In this document: positions 9,245 through 18,547 of the stretch, in pieces
Layout of the letters: each line of letters begins with the position of its first letter
How positions within the stretch are numbered: the first letter of the stretch is position 1
NCBI GenBank assembly: GCA_913009735.1
Contig: CAJVYU010000014.1
Span: 1 to 42,385, forward strand
Direction of reading: 5' to 3'
Length of the DNA: 42,385 nt
DNA from: an uncultured Fidelibacterota bacterium
GTDB taxonomy: Bacteria > Fidelibacterota > Marinisomatia > Marinisomatales > TCS55
Made by a program: the position numbers and the translations under genes
Notes under the pieces: model-generated
Told to the model about the DNA's origin: nothing
Database searches by the model: none
The model's input: the letters and a program-made list of their open reading frames with translations, nothing else

Positions 9245-10219
9245 ATGAATAAAGTTCTCGTAACGGCAAGGGCCTTTTCGATGCAAGGAGAAGAAGCATT
9301 TGACTATTTAAAAGATCATGATTGTGATGTGCTGTTTAATCCCCTGGGTGAATTCAATATGCCCGAAGAAAAAATCATACCCATTATCTCTGATTTTGAA
9401 GTTATTATCGCAGGTGAGGACTGGATTACAGCTCGAGTTATGGATACAGCAAAACAATTAAAAATCATTTCTAAGGTTGGGATAGGATTAGACCGCATTG
9501 ACATTCCTGCAGCAACAAAGAGAAACATCGTTGTTACAAATACACCAAACGCTAACTGTCAGTCAGTGGCTGATTTGACCTTTACTCTCCTATTATCATT
9601 AGCTCGGCGAGTTATCGAGGCAAATTCATATCTGTTAAATGGTGAATGGAAACCGTTGATTGGAACCGAACTCTGGAACAAAACCATAGGAATTATTGGC
9701 TTGGGACGGATTGGAAAGGCTGTAGCGTCGAGGGCCAGAGGGTTTGACATGAACATTTTAGCTTATGATGTATATCAGGATGAGGAATTTGCTGCGGAAC
9801 ATGGTATTAACTATGTTACCATTAATGATCTTCTTAAGAATGCAGATTTTATAACCATCCATGTGCCGGGATCGGCATCTACCAAGTATCTGATTGGCGC
9901 TGATGAACTGGGGAAAATGAGATCGACCGCGCTGTTAGTGAATACATCACGCGGAGGTACCGTAGATGAAAAAGCCCTTTATAAGGCATTGAAAGATGGG
10001 ATAATAGCCGGCACCGCTTTGGATGTTTATGAACAGGAACCGGCTATGGGTAATCCTCTCCTGGATTTTCCTAACGTAGTGGCAACACCCCATATGTCCA
10101 GCTATTCACGGGAGTCCCTGGCTCGAATGTGTTTTACAGCAGCGGAAAATGCTGTAAAAATAATTAACGGCGAAAAACCAGAAGCGGTAATAAATCCGGA
10201 AGTATTAACACTAAAGTAG
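9245..10219 (+). CDS. D-isomer-specific 2-hydroxyacid dehydrogenase (PGDH/lactate-glyoxylate reductase type)
   Basis: NAD-dependent enzyme interconverting a 2-keto acid and a D-2-hydroxy acid. The Rossmann motif 'GIIGLGRIGKAVASRA' is at residues about 149-164. The catalytic triad is Arg236 ('NTSRGG'), Glu265 ('DVYEQEP') and His283 ('TPHMSSYS'). The 324-residue length lacks the C-terminal ACT domain of biosynthetic SerA, so a catabolic role is more likely. ATG is preceded by GAAAGG. Downstream of GH51 by 33 bp and in the same operon, it may link glycolate/glyoxylate or D-lactate/pyruvate to the products of the aldolase branch. It may also cooperate with the LarA homologue, which could supply the D-form. 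The substrate is not determined by the motifs. Confidence 0.85.
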   Translation: MNKVLVTARAFSMQGEEAFDYLKDHDCDVLFNPLGEFNMPEEKIIPIISDFEVIIAGEDWITARVMDTAKQLKIISKVGIGLDRIDIPAATKRNIVVTNTPNANCQSVADLTFTLLLSLARRVIEANSYLLNGEWKPLIGTELWNKTIGIIGLGRIGKAVASRARGFDMNILAYDVYQDEEFAAEHGINYVTINDLLKNADFITIHVPGSASTKYLIGADELGKMRSTALLVNTSRGGTVDEKALYKALKDGIIAGTALDVYEQEPAMGNPLLDFPNVVATPHMSSYSRESLARMCFTAAENAVKIINGEKPEAVINPEVLTLK

Positions 10220-10232
10220 AAAAGGATAAAAA

Positions 10233-11390
10233 ATGAGTTTTAAATTGACAGAAGAACAGGAGATGCTGGTAAAAACAGCAAGGGACCTGGCACAGAAAGA
10301 GTTTAAACAAAAAGCTGCACATTGGGATCAAACCGAAACTTATCCCCATGAAAATGTGAAACGTCTGGTTGATCTTGGATTAATTGGTATGACAATACCG
10401 CCTGAATATGGCGGTGGTGGAAGACCGTTAATCGATGCTCTTCTCGTTGTGGAAGAAATTGCCAAAACCTGTGGAACAACAGCCAGAATTGTTGTAGAAA
10501 CCAATATGGGTGTTGTGGGCGCACTGATGATTCACGGTACGGAAGCCCAAAAGAAAAAGTATCTGCCGATGGTCTGTAATGGTGATAAACCGGCCATTGC
10601 AATTACAGAGCCGAATGCCGGTTCAGCGGCCACGGAATTATCAACCAAAGCCGAAAAGCAGGGATCAAATTATGTGTTAAACGGGAGTAAATGTTTCATC
10701 ACCGGCGGCGGTGTGTCAAATATTTATTTGGTATTTGCCCGTTTAAATGATGAACCCGGGGCTAAAGGAATCGGTGGTATTTTTGTTGACGCCGGCACAC
10801 CCGGATTTAAAGTAGGTAAACGTGAACCGATGATGGGTTTGCGCGGTATACCGGAAACACAACTATTTTTTGAAGATTGTGTTGTTCCCGAAGAAAATCT
10901 TTTAGTCGGAGCCGGTGACGGATTTAAAAAGTTAATGACTGCTTACAATGGACAACGTCTGGGGGCAGCTACAGTCGCCTTAGGAATAGCCCAGGGAGCC
11001 ATGGATGAAGCAGTTACCTACGTGCAGGAAAGGAAACAATTTGGTCGCCCTATTAGCGATTTTCAAGGAGTACAGTGGATGTTAGCAGATATGCATATCA
11101 AACTGGAGGCTTCCCGTTTATTGCTTCACAGAGCAGCCAATAACGCCGGCTATGGCTTGCCTGATCACATGGAGGCTGCTATTGCCAAAGCATTCACCGG
11201 TGACGCCGCCATTCAAGTTACCAATGATGCCTTACAGCTTTTCGGCGGTTATGGATACTCAAGAGAATATCCACTCGAACGGATGGCCCGGGATGTGCGT
11301 ATGTTCACTATCGGCGGTGGAACGGTACAAATGCTGCGTACTGTTATTGCAACAAAACTACTGAAAAAAAAGATAAGCCAAAGAAAATAA
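10233..11390 (+). CDS. Acyl-CoA dehydrogenase family flavoprotein lacking the usual catalytic Glu
   Basis: A 385-residue acyl-CoA dehydrogenase fold: N-terminal helical domain, 'AITEPNAGSAATELSTKA' FAD/substrate region (about 121-140), 'KCFITGGG', and C-terminal 'FGGYGYSREYPLERMARDVRM'. In short- and medium-chain enzymes the catalytic base is the Glu of 'IYEGT'; here the segment is 'IGGGT'. The alternative base of isovaleryl-CoA dehydrogenases, at the 'LERL'-like position, is Gln here ('NGQRLG'). The chemistry may therefore differ or need another base. It is followed after 16 bp by a CaiB-type CoA-transferase, like the CaiA/CaiB pair of carnitine metabolism. Both sit in a sugar operon, which is unusual. 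AAGGA precedes the ATG. Fold is certain, reaction unknown. Confidence 0.88.
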   Translation: MSFKLTEEQEMLVKTARDLAQKEFKQKAAHWDQTETYPHENVKRLVDLGLIGMTIPPEYGGGGRPLIDALLVVEEIAKTCGTTARIVVETNMGVVGALMIHGTEAQKKKYLPMVCNGDKPAIAITEPNAGSAATELSTKAEKQGSNYVLNGSKCFITGGGVSNIYLVFARLNDEPGAKGIGGIFVDAGTPGFKVGKREPMMGLRGIPETQLFFEDCVVPEENLLVGAGDGFKKLMTAYNGQRLGAATVALGIAQGAMDEAVTYVQERKQFGRPISDFQGVQWMLADMHIKLEASRLLLHRAANNAGYGLPDHMEAAIAKAFTGDAAIQVTNDALQLFGGYGYSREYPLERMARDVRMFTIGGGTVQMLRTVIATKLLKKKISQRK

Positions 11391-11406
11391 AGAGGAGGTA
11401 ACCCTG

Positions 11407-12597
11407 TTGAATCAGGCACCGTTAGAAGGAATCACGGTTCTGGATCTGACACAAGCGCTCGCAGGTCCTTTTTGCACTATGCAATTAGGTGATATGGGTG
11501 CAGAGATAATAAAAGTCGAACGTCCCGGAAGAGGGGATGATTCCCGTCATTGGGGTCCCCCATTCATCGATGATGAAAGTGCCTATTTTATATGTACCAA
11601 TCGAAATAAGAAAAGTATCACTCTGGACTTAAGATCCGAAAAGGGCAAGGAAGTCATTCGAAGGCTTATCAGGAAAAGCGATGTTTTAATTGAGAATTTT
11701 AAACCTGGTTCTTTGATTCGTATGGGATTTAGTTATGATGAAGTGAAGAAAATTAATTCCCGAATAATCTACTGCAGTATTTCAGGTTATGGTCAAAACG
11801 GGCCGCAAAAAAATGAAGCTGCCTACGATCTGATCATCCAGGGTGAATCGGGTTTGATGAGTATTTGCGGATTTCCGGAGAATCCTCCGACAAAAGTAGG
11901 AACTTCCCTTTCCGATATGGTGGCTAGTTTCTACGCTATGCAAAGTATTTTGATGGCATTGATGGTCAGAGAGAAAACAAATAAAGGCCAGCAAATAGAT
12001 ATTTCTATTCTGGATAGTATGGTTTCGCTTTTGACATACCGAGCCGGATTTTATTTTGCCAACGGTAAAATTCCCGTAAGAAAAGGAAATGAACATCCTT
12101 CATTAGTTCCTTATGAGGTATTTGAAGCCAGCGACGGGTATTTTACTATCGGAGTTGCCAACGATTACCAGTTTAGAAAACTTTGTAAAGTTATTGACAG
12201 GGAAGATTTAGCGGATGATCAGCGTTATGCTCAGAATAAATTCCGTGAAAAAAACCGGGAGGCATTAAAAGGAATTTTATACCCGATTATTGCTCAAAAC
12301 ACCCGGGAATACTGGTTGGAAAAGATGAAACCGGAAGGGATTCCTTGTGGAGCAATTAATAATATTGATGAAGTTGTTGAATCCGAACAATTGAAAATAC
12401 GTGAAATGATTGTGGATATTCCCCACCCGACCGTTGGCTCTGTCACCGTTCTCGGCAATCCCATGAAACTTTCGGATACACCCGGCAAGATTAAAACACA
12501 TCCCCCCATATTGGGTGAACATACGGTTGAGATTCTTCAATCGCTTGGATATTCGGAACAGGAAATCCAAATGATGCAGGATGAGGGGGTGGCATAA
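11407..12597 (+). CDS. Class III (CaiB/BaiF, formyl-CoA-transferase family) CoA-transferase
   Basis: A 396-residue family III CoA-transferase that moves CoA between carboxylic acids through an aspartyl anhydride. The N-terminal 'GITVLDLTQALAGPF' and 'GDMGAEIIKVERPGRGD' are typical. The nucleophilic Asp is in 'EAAYDLIIQGESGLM' (residue about 140). The start is TTG at 11407, supported by a strong AGAGGAGG Shine-Dalgarno and by no better codon downstream. It pairs with the preceding acyl-CoA dehydrogenase. Its probable role is to activate an organic acid, perhaps a 2-hydroxyacid or dicarboxylate produced by the operon, as the CoA ester. Neither donor nor acceptor can be read from sequence. Confidence 0.88.
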   Translation: MNQAPLEGITVLDLTQALAGPFCTMQLGDMGAEIIKVERPGRGDDSRHWGPPFIDDESAYFICTNRNKKSITLDLRSEKGKEVIRRLIRKSDVLIENFKPGSLIRMGFSYDEVKKINSRIIYCSISGYGQNGPQKNEAAYDLIIQGESGLMSICGFPENPPTKVGTSLSDMVASFYAMQSILMALMVREKTNKGQQIDISILDSMVSLLTYRAGFYFANGKIPVRKGNEHPSLVPYEVFEASDGYFTIGVANDYQFRKLCKVIDREDLADDQRYAQNKFREKNREALKGILYPIIAQNTREYWLEKMKPEGIPCGAINNIDEVVESEQLKIREMIVDIPHPTVGSVTVLGNPMKLSDTPGKIKTHPPILGEHTVEILQSLGYSEQEIQMMQDEGVA

Positions 12598-12642
12598 TGA
12601 AAACCAATTCCAATGAGTATTTTAAATTGAATGGAGAAAGTA

Positions 12643-13398
12643 ATGCCTAAAATGCTAAAAATCGATGCCCATACACATTTGGGTAATTGCAAAACGTTCG
12701 GTGTTCGGATTTCCGAAGATGAATTATTGAAGAGTATGGATGATTATCATATTGATGCTTCCATCGTTCAACCACATCCGGGAGAAGATATTCCTGAAAA
12801 TATTCATGATGATATTGCAGCTCTGGCAGAGAAATATCCGGGGCGCATTTTCGGACTGGCGTCAATGAATCCGCATTTTGACAGAAAAAGATATACCAAA
12901 GAAATTGAACGCTGTATCCGGTCTTTACACTTTGTCGGGATAAAATTACATACATTTGGCCATGCCATTTCGCCGATCTCGGAAAGAGCAACAATGGTAT
13001 TTGATTTAGCTCGGGACCTTAACGTTCCGGTTATGATTCATACCGGTCCCGGAGTTCCATTTTCTTTGCCTTCTTTATGCATTACCAAGGCGAGTAAATA
13101 TCCCACGGTTCCAATAATTCTTGCACATTCCGGAGCAATCACTTATGTATCTGAAGCTTATGTAGCTGCTCATGAATATCAAAATATTTTCCTGGAAACC
13201 TCCTGGTGTGCTGCTCACCGTATCCAGTGGCTAATAACCGAAATAGGTCCTGACCGGGTGATGTTCGGATCAGACATTCCCAGCAATATGCCTGTTGAGA
13301 TTACCAAATATGATACCATTAATCTCACGGCTGAAGAAAGCCGGTTAACGCGGGGTAAAACCGCAATAAATGTTTTTAATCTGAAAGTGAAGGTGTAA
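12643..13398 (+). CDS. Amidohydrolase-superfamily metal-dependent hydrolase (COG2159-like; possible sugar lactonase)
   Basis: TIM-barrel metallohydrolase of 251 residues. 'IDAHTHLG' at the N-terminus gives the HxH metal pair (His10, His12). 'VMIHTGPG' and 'ILAHSGA' supply further His ligands, and 'VMFGSDIPS' supplies the catalytic Asp. An in-frame ATG at 12631 exists, but GGAGAAAG overlaps it and correctly precedes the ATG at 12643, so the shorter form is preferred. Related enzymes hydrolyse lactones (fuconolactonase, galactarolactonase types) or decarboxylate aromatic acids. Placed directly before an SDR of the sugar-dehydrogenase type, a lactonase converting the aldonolactone to the aldonate is the simplest reading. 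That is inference from context. Confidence 0.82.
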   Translation: MPKMLKIDAHTHLGNCKTFGVRISEDELLKSMDDYHIDASIVQPHPGEDIPENIHDDIAALAEKYPGRIFGLASMNPHFDRKRYTKEIERCIRSLHFVGIKLHTFGHAISPISERATMVFDLARDLNVPVMIHTGPGVPFSLPSLCITKASKYPTVPIILAHSGAITYVSEAYVAAHEYQNIFLETSWCAAHRIQWLITEIGPDRVMFGSDIPSNMPVEITKYDTINLTAEESRLTRGKTAINVFNLKVKV

Positions 13399-13401
13399 AT
13401 A

Positions 13402-14151
13402 ATGAAATTGGAAGGTAAAACAGCGATTGTAACCGGAGCCGGACTCGGTATTGGCGCCGGTATTGCTCAACGGCTTTTCCGAGATGGTGCCCGGGTAGTT
13501 TTTGCAGATATACATCCCGAGAATTGTCAGAATCAAGTTGATGAAATCGATCCGTCCGGAGATAGAACATTCGTAGTGAAAACAGATGTCACTGATGAAA
13601 ACCAGGTACAAAATATGGTGGCTGAAACAATTAATAAATTTAATGGAATTGATATTCTCGTCAATAATGCAGGCATTTTTACTGATAGCAGGATAGAAGA
13701 GACATCGTTAGAGGAGTGGAATCGGGTTATTGGCATCAACCTGACGGCGGCTTTCTTGTGTTCCCGGGCAGTATTAAAAATGATGAAAGACAAACGTGAA
13801 GGAAAAATCGTTAATATCGGGTCGGTAGTGAGTAAAACCCAGTCACCCAATCCCAGCGCTGCTTATGCAGTCTCAAAGGCCGGCATACATCGTTTTACAA
13901 TCCAATTAGCAGTGGAATCGGCGCCCTATGGGATTAATGTCAATGCCGTTGCTCCCGGCCTCACGGACACACCTTTAGGCAGACTCCTTACGGAAGAAGC
14001 CTGGAATTTTGCCGTGAACGAAAGGATACCTCTAAAACGGGCAGCAACCCCGGATGATATTGCCAATGCGGTTTCTTTTCTGGTCTCATCGGAAGCAGAA
14101 TACATCACCGGAGAAATCCTTGACGTCAACGGTGGTCTTATTATGGATTAG
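13402..14151 (+). CDS. Classical short-chain dehydrogenase/reductase (possible aldose 1-dehydrogenase)
   Basis: A 249-residue classical SDR: 'TGAGLGIG' cofactor motif at residues 11-18, Asp36 at the end of the second strand (favouring NAD over NADP), 'NNAG' at 88-91, Ser141/144, and 'YAVSK' giving Tyr155 and Lys159. The C-terminal 'ITGEILDVNGGL' is typical. It starts three bases after the amidohydrolase stop with AAGGTG upstream, so the two are almost certainly co-translated. Dehydrogenase plus lactonase is the first half of non-phosphorylating L-arabinose, L-fucose or L-rhamnose oxidation, and the dehydratase and aldolase needed to finish are also in this operon. A role in fixing a polyol or keto-sugar cannot be excluded. 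Confidence 0.87.
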   Translation: MKLEGKTAIVTGAGLGIGAGIAQRLFRDGARVVFADIHPENCQNQVDEIDPSGDRTFVVKTDVTDENQVQNMVAETINKFNGIDILVNNAGIFTDSRIEETSLEEWNRVIGINLTAAFLCSRAVLKMMKDKREGKIVNIGSVVSKTQSPNPSAAYAVSKAGIHRFTIQLAVESAPYGINVNAVAPGLTDTPLGRLLTEEAWNFAVNERIPLKRAATPDDIANAVSFLVSSEAEYITGEILDVNGGLIMD

Positions 14152-14242
14152 GTTATTGACCCGATTATGTATGATAATGAAAACAAATATTAAACACATT
14201 AACATTTGGACGTCAGCTTGAAATTGATGGAGATTAAAAATA

Positions 14243-15934
14243 ATGAGTGAACGTAATTTTTCAATGGGGCTTGATTATGGTACGAATTCAGTTCGCGGTG
14301 TCGTCGTAGATGTTACCAACGGAGAGGAAATCGCTTCTGCGGTTTTTAATTACCGGCATGGTGATGATGGAATCATTTTGGATAAGTCCAATGTCCATGT
14401 AGCCCGGCAGAGTCCGGAAGATTACATTGAAGGCTTTGAGTATGTTGTTTCTCACTGTTTGAAAGCAGCAAACCAATTTGCAAATATTACTCCTGATCAG
14501 ATCATCGGAATAGGGATTGACACCACTGGCTCCACCCCTATTCCGGTGAACAGGGAAAACATTCCCCTGACTATGACGCCAGAGTTTAAAGACAATATTA
14601 ATGCCCAGGCATGGTTGTGGAAGGATCACTCGTCTTCCAAAGAAGCGCAGACCATTACGGAAGTGGCCCAAAATATCCGCCCCCAATATTTGTCAAAATG
14701 CGGTGGTATTTATTCATCGGAATGGTTTTTTTCGAAAATATGGCATTGCCTGAATATAGATGAAGATGTATTTGATGCTGCTTACTCATGGATTGAATTA
14801 GCGGATTTTGTCCCCGCTTATATTTGTGGAATAAATGATGTTAGACAGGTTAAGCGCGGCATTTGTTCTGCCGGACATAAAGCTATGTTTAACGAACAGT
14901 GGGGCGGTCTTCCCGATAAAGAGTTTCTGTCCAAACTGCACCCGAAACTAGCTGACTTGCGCGATCAACTTTATGATAAAGCTTATACGGCAGATGAAGC
15001 GGCAGGCTGCCTTTCCGATACGTATACAAGTGAATTTGAATTCACTCACAGAATCCCTGTAGCAGTCGGTGCTTTCGATGCCCATTTCGGAGCGGTAGGC
15101 GCCGGTGTTGAAAAAGGTGTTTTGGTTAAAATCATCGGTACGTCCACTTGCGATATAACCGTATCCCCAGTCGAACATAAAGTGGATGATATTCCCGGTG
15201 TGTGCGGAATTGTAAACGGTTCGGTTTTACCGGGGTATTTTGGTATCGAAGCCGGACAATCTGCTGTGGGTGATATCCTGAACTGGTTTGTGGAAAAAAT
15301 TTGTGCAAGGGATTCTGGTTACCATAATGTTTTGACGGAAAAGGCTAGTAAACTACAACCGGGAGAGAGTGGTCTTTTAGCATTGGACTGGAACAACGGG
15401 AATCGAACGATTTTGGTTGATGTGGAATTGTCGGGACTGTTGGTCGGTCAGACATTGCAAACCACTCAGGCAGAAATTTATCGTGCCATAATAGAATCTA
15501 CCGCCTTCGGCGCACTCAGAATTATTGAAAGGTTTGAAGAATATGGAGATGAAATTTTGAGAGTAGTCAATTGTGGGGGAATTGCCAATAAAAATCCTAT
15601 GTTTATGCAAATATATGCTGACGTTATTGGCAGACCCATGGAAATAGCCGGTTCGCTGGAAACATGTGCTTTGGGTTCGGCAATATTCGGAGCTGTGGTT
15701 GCAGGATCCAAAGGCGGAGGATACGACAGCGTTGAGGAAGCACAAAAAAATATGTTTGCAAAAGGTAAAACAATCTACTATCCTTCTGATAAAAACCATC
15801 AAATATATAGAGAACTTTATGGTTTGTATCGAAGTCTGCACGACACGTTTGGCGTAAAGAAATATCAGGAAAATCTTTACCACATTATGAAAGAGTTACT
15901 GCGAATAAAAAAAGAGTATTCTGAGAAAATTTAG
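14243..15934 (+). CDS. araB: L-ribulokinase
   Basis: FGGY-family kinase phosphorylating L-ribulose to L-ribulose 5-phosphate. The 563-residue length matches bacterial AraB. Recognisable motifs in order: 'GLDYGTNSVRG' (phosphate 1 loop), 'GIDTTGST', 'WLWKDHSS', 'GHKAMF', 'GTSTCDI', 'GYFGIEAGQSAVGD', 'LDWNNGNRT' and 'NCGGIANKNPMFMQIYADV' (adenosine side). These are specific to ribulokinase rather than xylulokinase or rhamnulokinase. ATG is preceded by GGAG. It is followed after 12 bp by araD and then an isomerase, giving a B-D-A order for arabinose use. Identification is strong. Confidence 0.95.
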   Translation: MSERNFSMGLDYGTNSVRGVVVDVTNGEEIASAVFNYRHGDDGIILDKSNVHVARQSPEDYIEGFEYVVSHCLKAANQFANITPDQIIGIGIDTTGSTPIPVNRENIPLTMTPEFKDNINAQAWLWKDHSSSKEAQTITEVAQNIRPQYLSKCGGIYSSEWFFSKIWHCLNIDEDVFDAAYSWIELADFVPAYICGINDVRQVKRGICSAGHKAMFNEQWGGLPDKEFLSKLHPKLADLRDQLYDKAYTADEAAGCLSDTYTSEFEFTHRIPVAVGAFDAHFGAVGAGVEKGVLVKIIGTSTCDITVSPVEHKVDDIPGVCGIVNGSVLPGYFGIEAGQSAVGDILNWFVEKICARDSGYHNVLTEKASKLQPGESGLLALDWNNGNRTILVDVELSGLLVGQTLQTTQAEIYRAIIESTAFGALRIIERFEEYGDEILRVVNCGGIANKNPMFMQIYADVIGRPMEIAGSLETCALGSAIFGAVVAGSKGGGYDSVEEAQKNMFAKGKTIYYPSDKNHQIYRELYGLYRSLHDTFGVKKYQENLYHIMKELLRIKKEYSEKI

Positions 15935-15946
15935 GGGGAAGATGTA

Positions 15947-16663
15947 ATGCTAACTGAATTAAAAAAGAAAGTTTACAATGCCAATATTGATATTTATAAA
16001 AGAGGGCTCGTCATATTTACTTGGGGTAATGTCAGTGGAATTGATAGAGAAAAAGGGATCATTGCTATCAAACCCAGTGGCGTGGATTATGATACATTAA
16101 AACCGGAAGATATTGTGCTTATCAAATTAGACGGACAAGTTGTCGAAGGAGAATACCACCCGTCAACCGATACGAATACCCATTTGGTTCTTTATAATAA
16201 ACTCAAAAATGTTGAAGGGATTGTTCACACGCATTCTGTCTATTCCACCATTTTTGCCCAGGCGCATAAACCGATCCCTTGTTTGGGGACCACTCACGCG
16301 GATCATTTTTACGGGGAAATACCGGTGACGAAAATGATGACCGATGATGAGATCGGCGGAGATTACGAAACGGAGACCGGGGACTTAATCGTTCGTACTT
16401 TTAAAGAAAAAGGACTTAATCCGGATGATATTCCTGCAGTATTAGTCGCTTCGCACGGTCCTTTTGTTTGGGGGACAAGTGTAGAAAAAGCAGTGTACAA
16501 TGCTGTTACTTTAGAAGAAGTGGCCAAGATGGCGTTTTACACATCCTTGCTGAATTCCGAAATAGAAGGCATAAAGCAAACATTACTTGATAAGCATTAT
16601 TTACGTAAACATGGCAAAGATTCCTATTATGGACAACAAGGTATTGGAGAAAAAGAGAAATGA
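15947..16663 (+). CDS. araD: L-ribulose-5-phosphate 4-epimerase
   Basis: Class II aldolase/epimerase converting L-ribulose 5-phosphate to D-xylulose 5-phosphate with Zn2+. At 238 residues its numbering nearly equals E. coli AraD: 'GNVSG' at 27-31, 'KPSG' at 42-45, zinc ligands His94 and His96 ('VHTHS') and His170 ('ASHGPFVWG'), with Asp119 in 'TTHADHF'. TAGGGGGAAG gives a clear ribosome-binding site. It lies between araB and the isomerase, and its stop overlaps the next start by four bases (ATGA), indicating translational coupling. Confidence 0.95.
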   Translation: MLTELKKKVYNANIDIYKRGLVIFTWGNVSGIDREKGIIAIKPSGVDYDTLKPEDIVLIKLDGQVVEGEYHPSTDTNTHLVLYNKLKNVEGIVHTHSVYSTIFAQAHKPIPCLGTTHADHFYGEIPVTKMMTDDEIGGDYETETGDLIVRTFKEKGLNPDDIPAVLVASHGPFVWGTSVEKAVYNAVTLEEVAKMAFYTSLLNSEIEGIKQTLLDKHYLRKHGKDSYYGQQGIGEKEK

Positions 16664-18072
16664 GTGAGAACAAAAATACATTTGGATTGATTATCGGCAA
16701 CCGTGGGTTTTTCCCCGGCACATTAGCGGAGAGCGGGAGAACGGAAATGCTGAAACTAATTTCCGATCTTGAGTATGATTCGGTTTGTTTATCTACTGAG
16801 GATACGAATTTAGGTGTGGTTGAAACGTATGCGGACGCCCGGAAGTGCGCCGAGCTTTTCAAGGAGAATACTGACAAAATTGATGGAATTATCGTAAGTC
16901 TACCCAATTTCGGCGATGAAAAAGGGGTTGCCGATGCAATTCGTTATTCCGGATTAGATGTGCCGGTGTTGGTCAGCGCCTTTCCCGATGTTATGACTGA
17001 TCTGAAGATGGGGCAGCGCAGGGATTCCTTTTGCGGTAAAATATCCGTTTGTAATAATTTAAAACAATACGGTATTCCTTTTACGTTAACGACATTGCAT
17101 TGTGATTCTCCGTCATCGGCCAGCTTTAAAGATGATCTGAATAATTTTGCGGCGATTTGCCGGGTGGCAAAAGGGTTGAAACAAGCGCGTTTCGGCGCCA
17201 TCGGTGCCCGGACCGGGGCTTTCAATACCGTCAGATACAGCGAAAAGCTGTTGGAGGCTACCGGGATCAGTATCGAAACCATTGACTTGTCTGAAATCTT
17301 TGGAATGATTGACAGGCTAAAAAATGACGACCAAAAAGTGACTGATTATATTGAATCAATAAATAATTACACGATGACCTCCGGGGTTAACAAAAACGCA
17401 ATCCTTAAAATGGCAAAAATGGGTGTTGTCATCAGCGGCTGGATGCAAGAAAAAGACCTGGTGGGTTCCGCGATACAATGCTGGACGTCTATGGAAGAAT
17501 ATTATGGCGTTGTGCCATGTACATTGATGAGTATGATGAGCCAATCCCTGTTACCCAGCGCCTGCGAAGTGGATATGGGAGGATTGATTGCCATGTATGC
17601 CCTGCAACTGGCTTCCAACCAACCCAGCGCTATTCTGGATTGGAATAATAATGTGGATGATGATCCTGATAAAACAATCCTTTTCCATTGCTCAAATATT
17701 GCCAAGGATCTTTTGAAATCTTCCTGCATGAATTATCAGGCCATTATCGCCGGCACAGTCGGCAAAGAGAATACATACGGCACAATTGAGGGAAGTATAA
17801 AATCATCTATGTTTACTTATTTCAGGGTTTCTACCGATGATGTAAACGGAAGGATTAAATGTTATTCCGGCGAAGGGGAGTTCTCTGGTAAAGAATTTGA
17901 TACGTTTGGCGGGTATGGTGTATGCCATATTCCTAACTTACAAAAATTACTCCGTTTCATTTGTGAAAACGGGTTTGAACACCATGTCGCCATCAATCTT
18001 TCTCAATCGAAAAATGTGTTGCAGGAAGCTGTCGGCAAATATCTCAAATGGGATATTTACACCCATAATTAG
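16660..18072 (+). CDS. L-fucose/L-arabinose isomerase-family ketol isomerase (COG2407), probable functional AraA
   Basis: A 470-residue Mn-dependent sugar isomerase. Metal ligands of the FucI fold are recognisable: Glu303 in 'ACEVDMGG', Asp327 in 'ILDWNNN' and a His at 441-442 in 'EHHVAINLS'. It is not a classical AraA: the 'VGSQHLYG'-type N-terminus is absent and the fold motifs are those of fucose-isomerase relatives. Overlap with araD (ATGA) and the upstream araB make L-arabinose to L-ribulose its most likely reaction, so it may be a non-orthologous replacement. Alternatives are L-fucose, D-arabinose or another pentose. No signal peptide is present. The family call is firm; the substrate is inferred. 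Confidence 0.85.
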   Translation: MSENKNTFGLIIGNRGFFPGTLAESGRTEMLKLISDLEYDSVCLSTEDTNLGVVETYADARKCAELFKENTDKIDGIIVSLPNFGDEKGVADAIRYSGLDVPVLVSAFPDVMTDLKMGQRRDSFCGKISVCNNLKQYGIPFTLTTLHCDSPSSASFKDDLNNFAAICRVAKGLKQARFGAIGARTGAFNTVRYSEKLLEATGISIETIDLSEIFGMIDRLKNDDQKVTDYIESINNYTMTSGVNKNAILKMAKMGVVISGWMQEKDLVGSAIQCWTSMEEYYGVVPCTLMSMMSQSLLPSACEVDMGGLIAMYALQLASNQPSAILDWNNNVDDDPDKTILFHCSNIAKDLLKSSCMNYQAIIAGTVGKENTYGTIEGSIKSSMFTYFRVSTDDVNGRIKCYSGEGEFSGKEFDTFGGYGVCHIPNLQKLLRFICENGFEHHVAINLSQSKNVLQEAVGKYLKWDIYTHN

Positions 18073-18086
18073 GCGAATTGTACTGA

Positions 18087-18484
<398 letters not shown>

Positions 18485-18485
<1 letters not shown>

Positions 18486-18541
18486 TGAAGCATCTTTTGC
18501 TTTCCTTGAGTCTTACTTTGGTAATTAGTTTATCTACATAG
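18485..18541 (+). pseudogene. Signal-peptide-like leader frame, in frame with the next hydrolase but closed by TAG-TGA
   Basis: An ATG overlapping the VOC stop (TAATG) opens an 18-codon frame reading 'MKHLLLSLSLTLVISLST', a textbook n- and h-region of a signal peptide. It ends in TAG and, immediately after, TGA. Two codons later, in the same frame, lies the ATG of the GH5-like gene. This may be the original start and export signal of that hydrolase, lost by nonsense mutation or indel, or a small coupled leader peptide. Chance is possible because the segment is short. Confidence 0.4.
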
Positions 18542-18547
18542 TGAAAA

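Noticed and set aside
12597-12650. 17-codon frame overlapping the CoA-transferase stop (ATAATG)
   Set aside because: Too short, runs through the ribosome-binding site of the amidohydrolase; likely chance.
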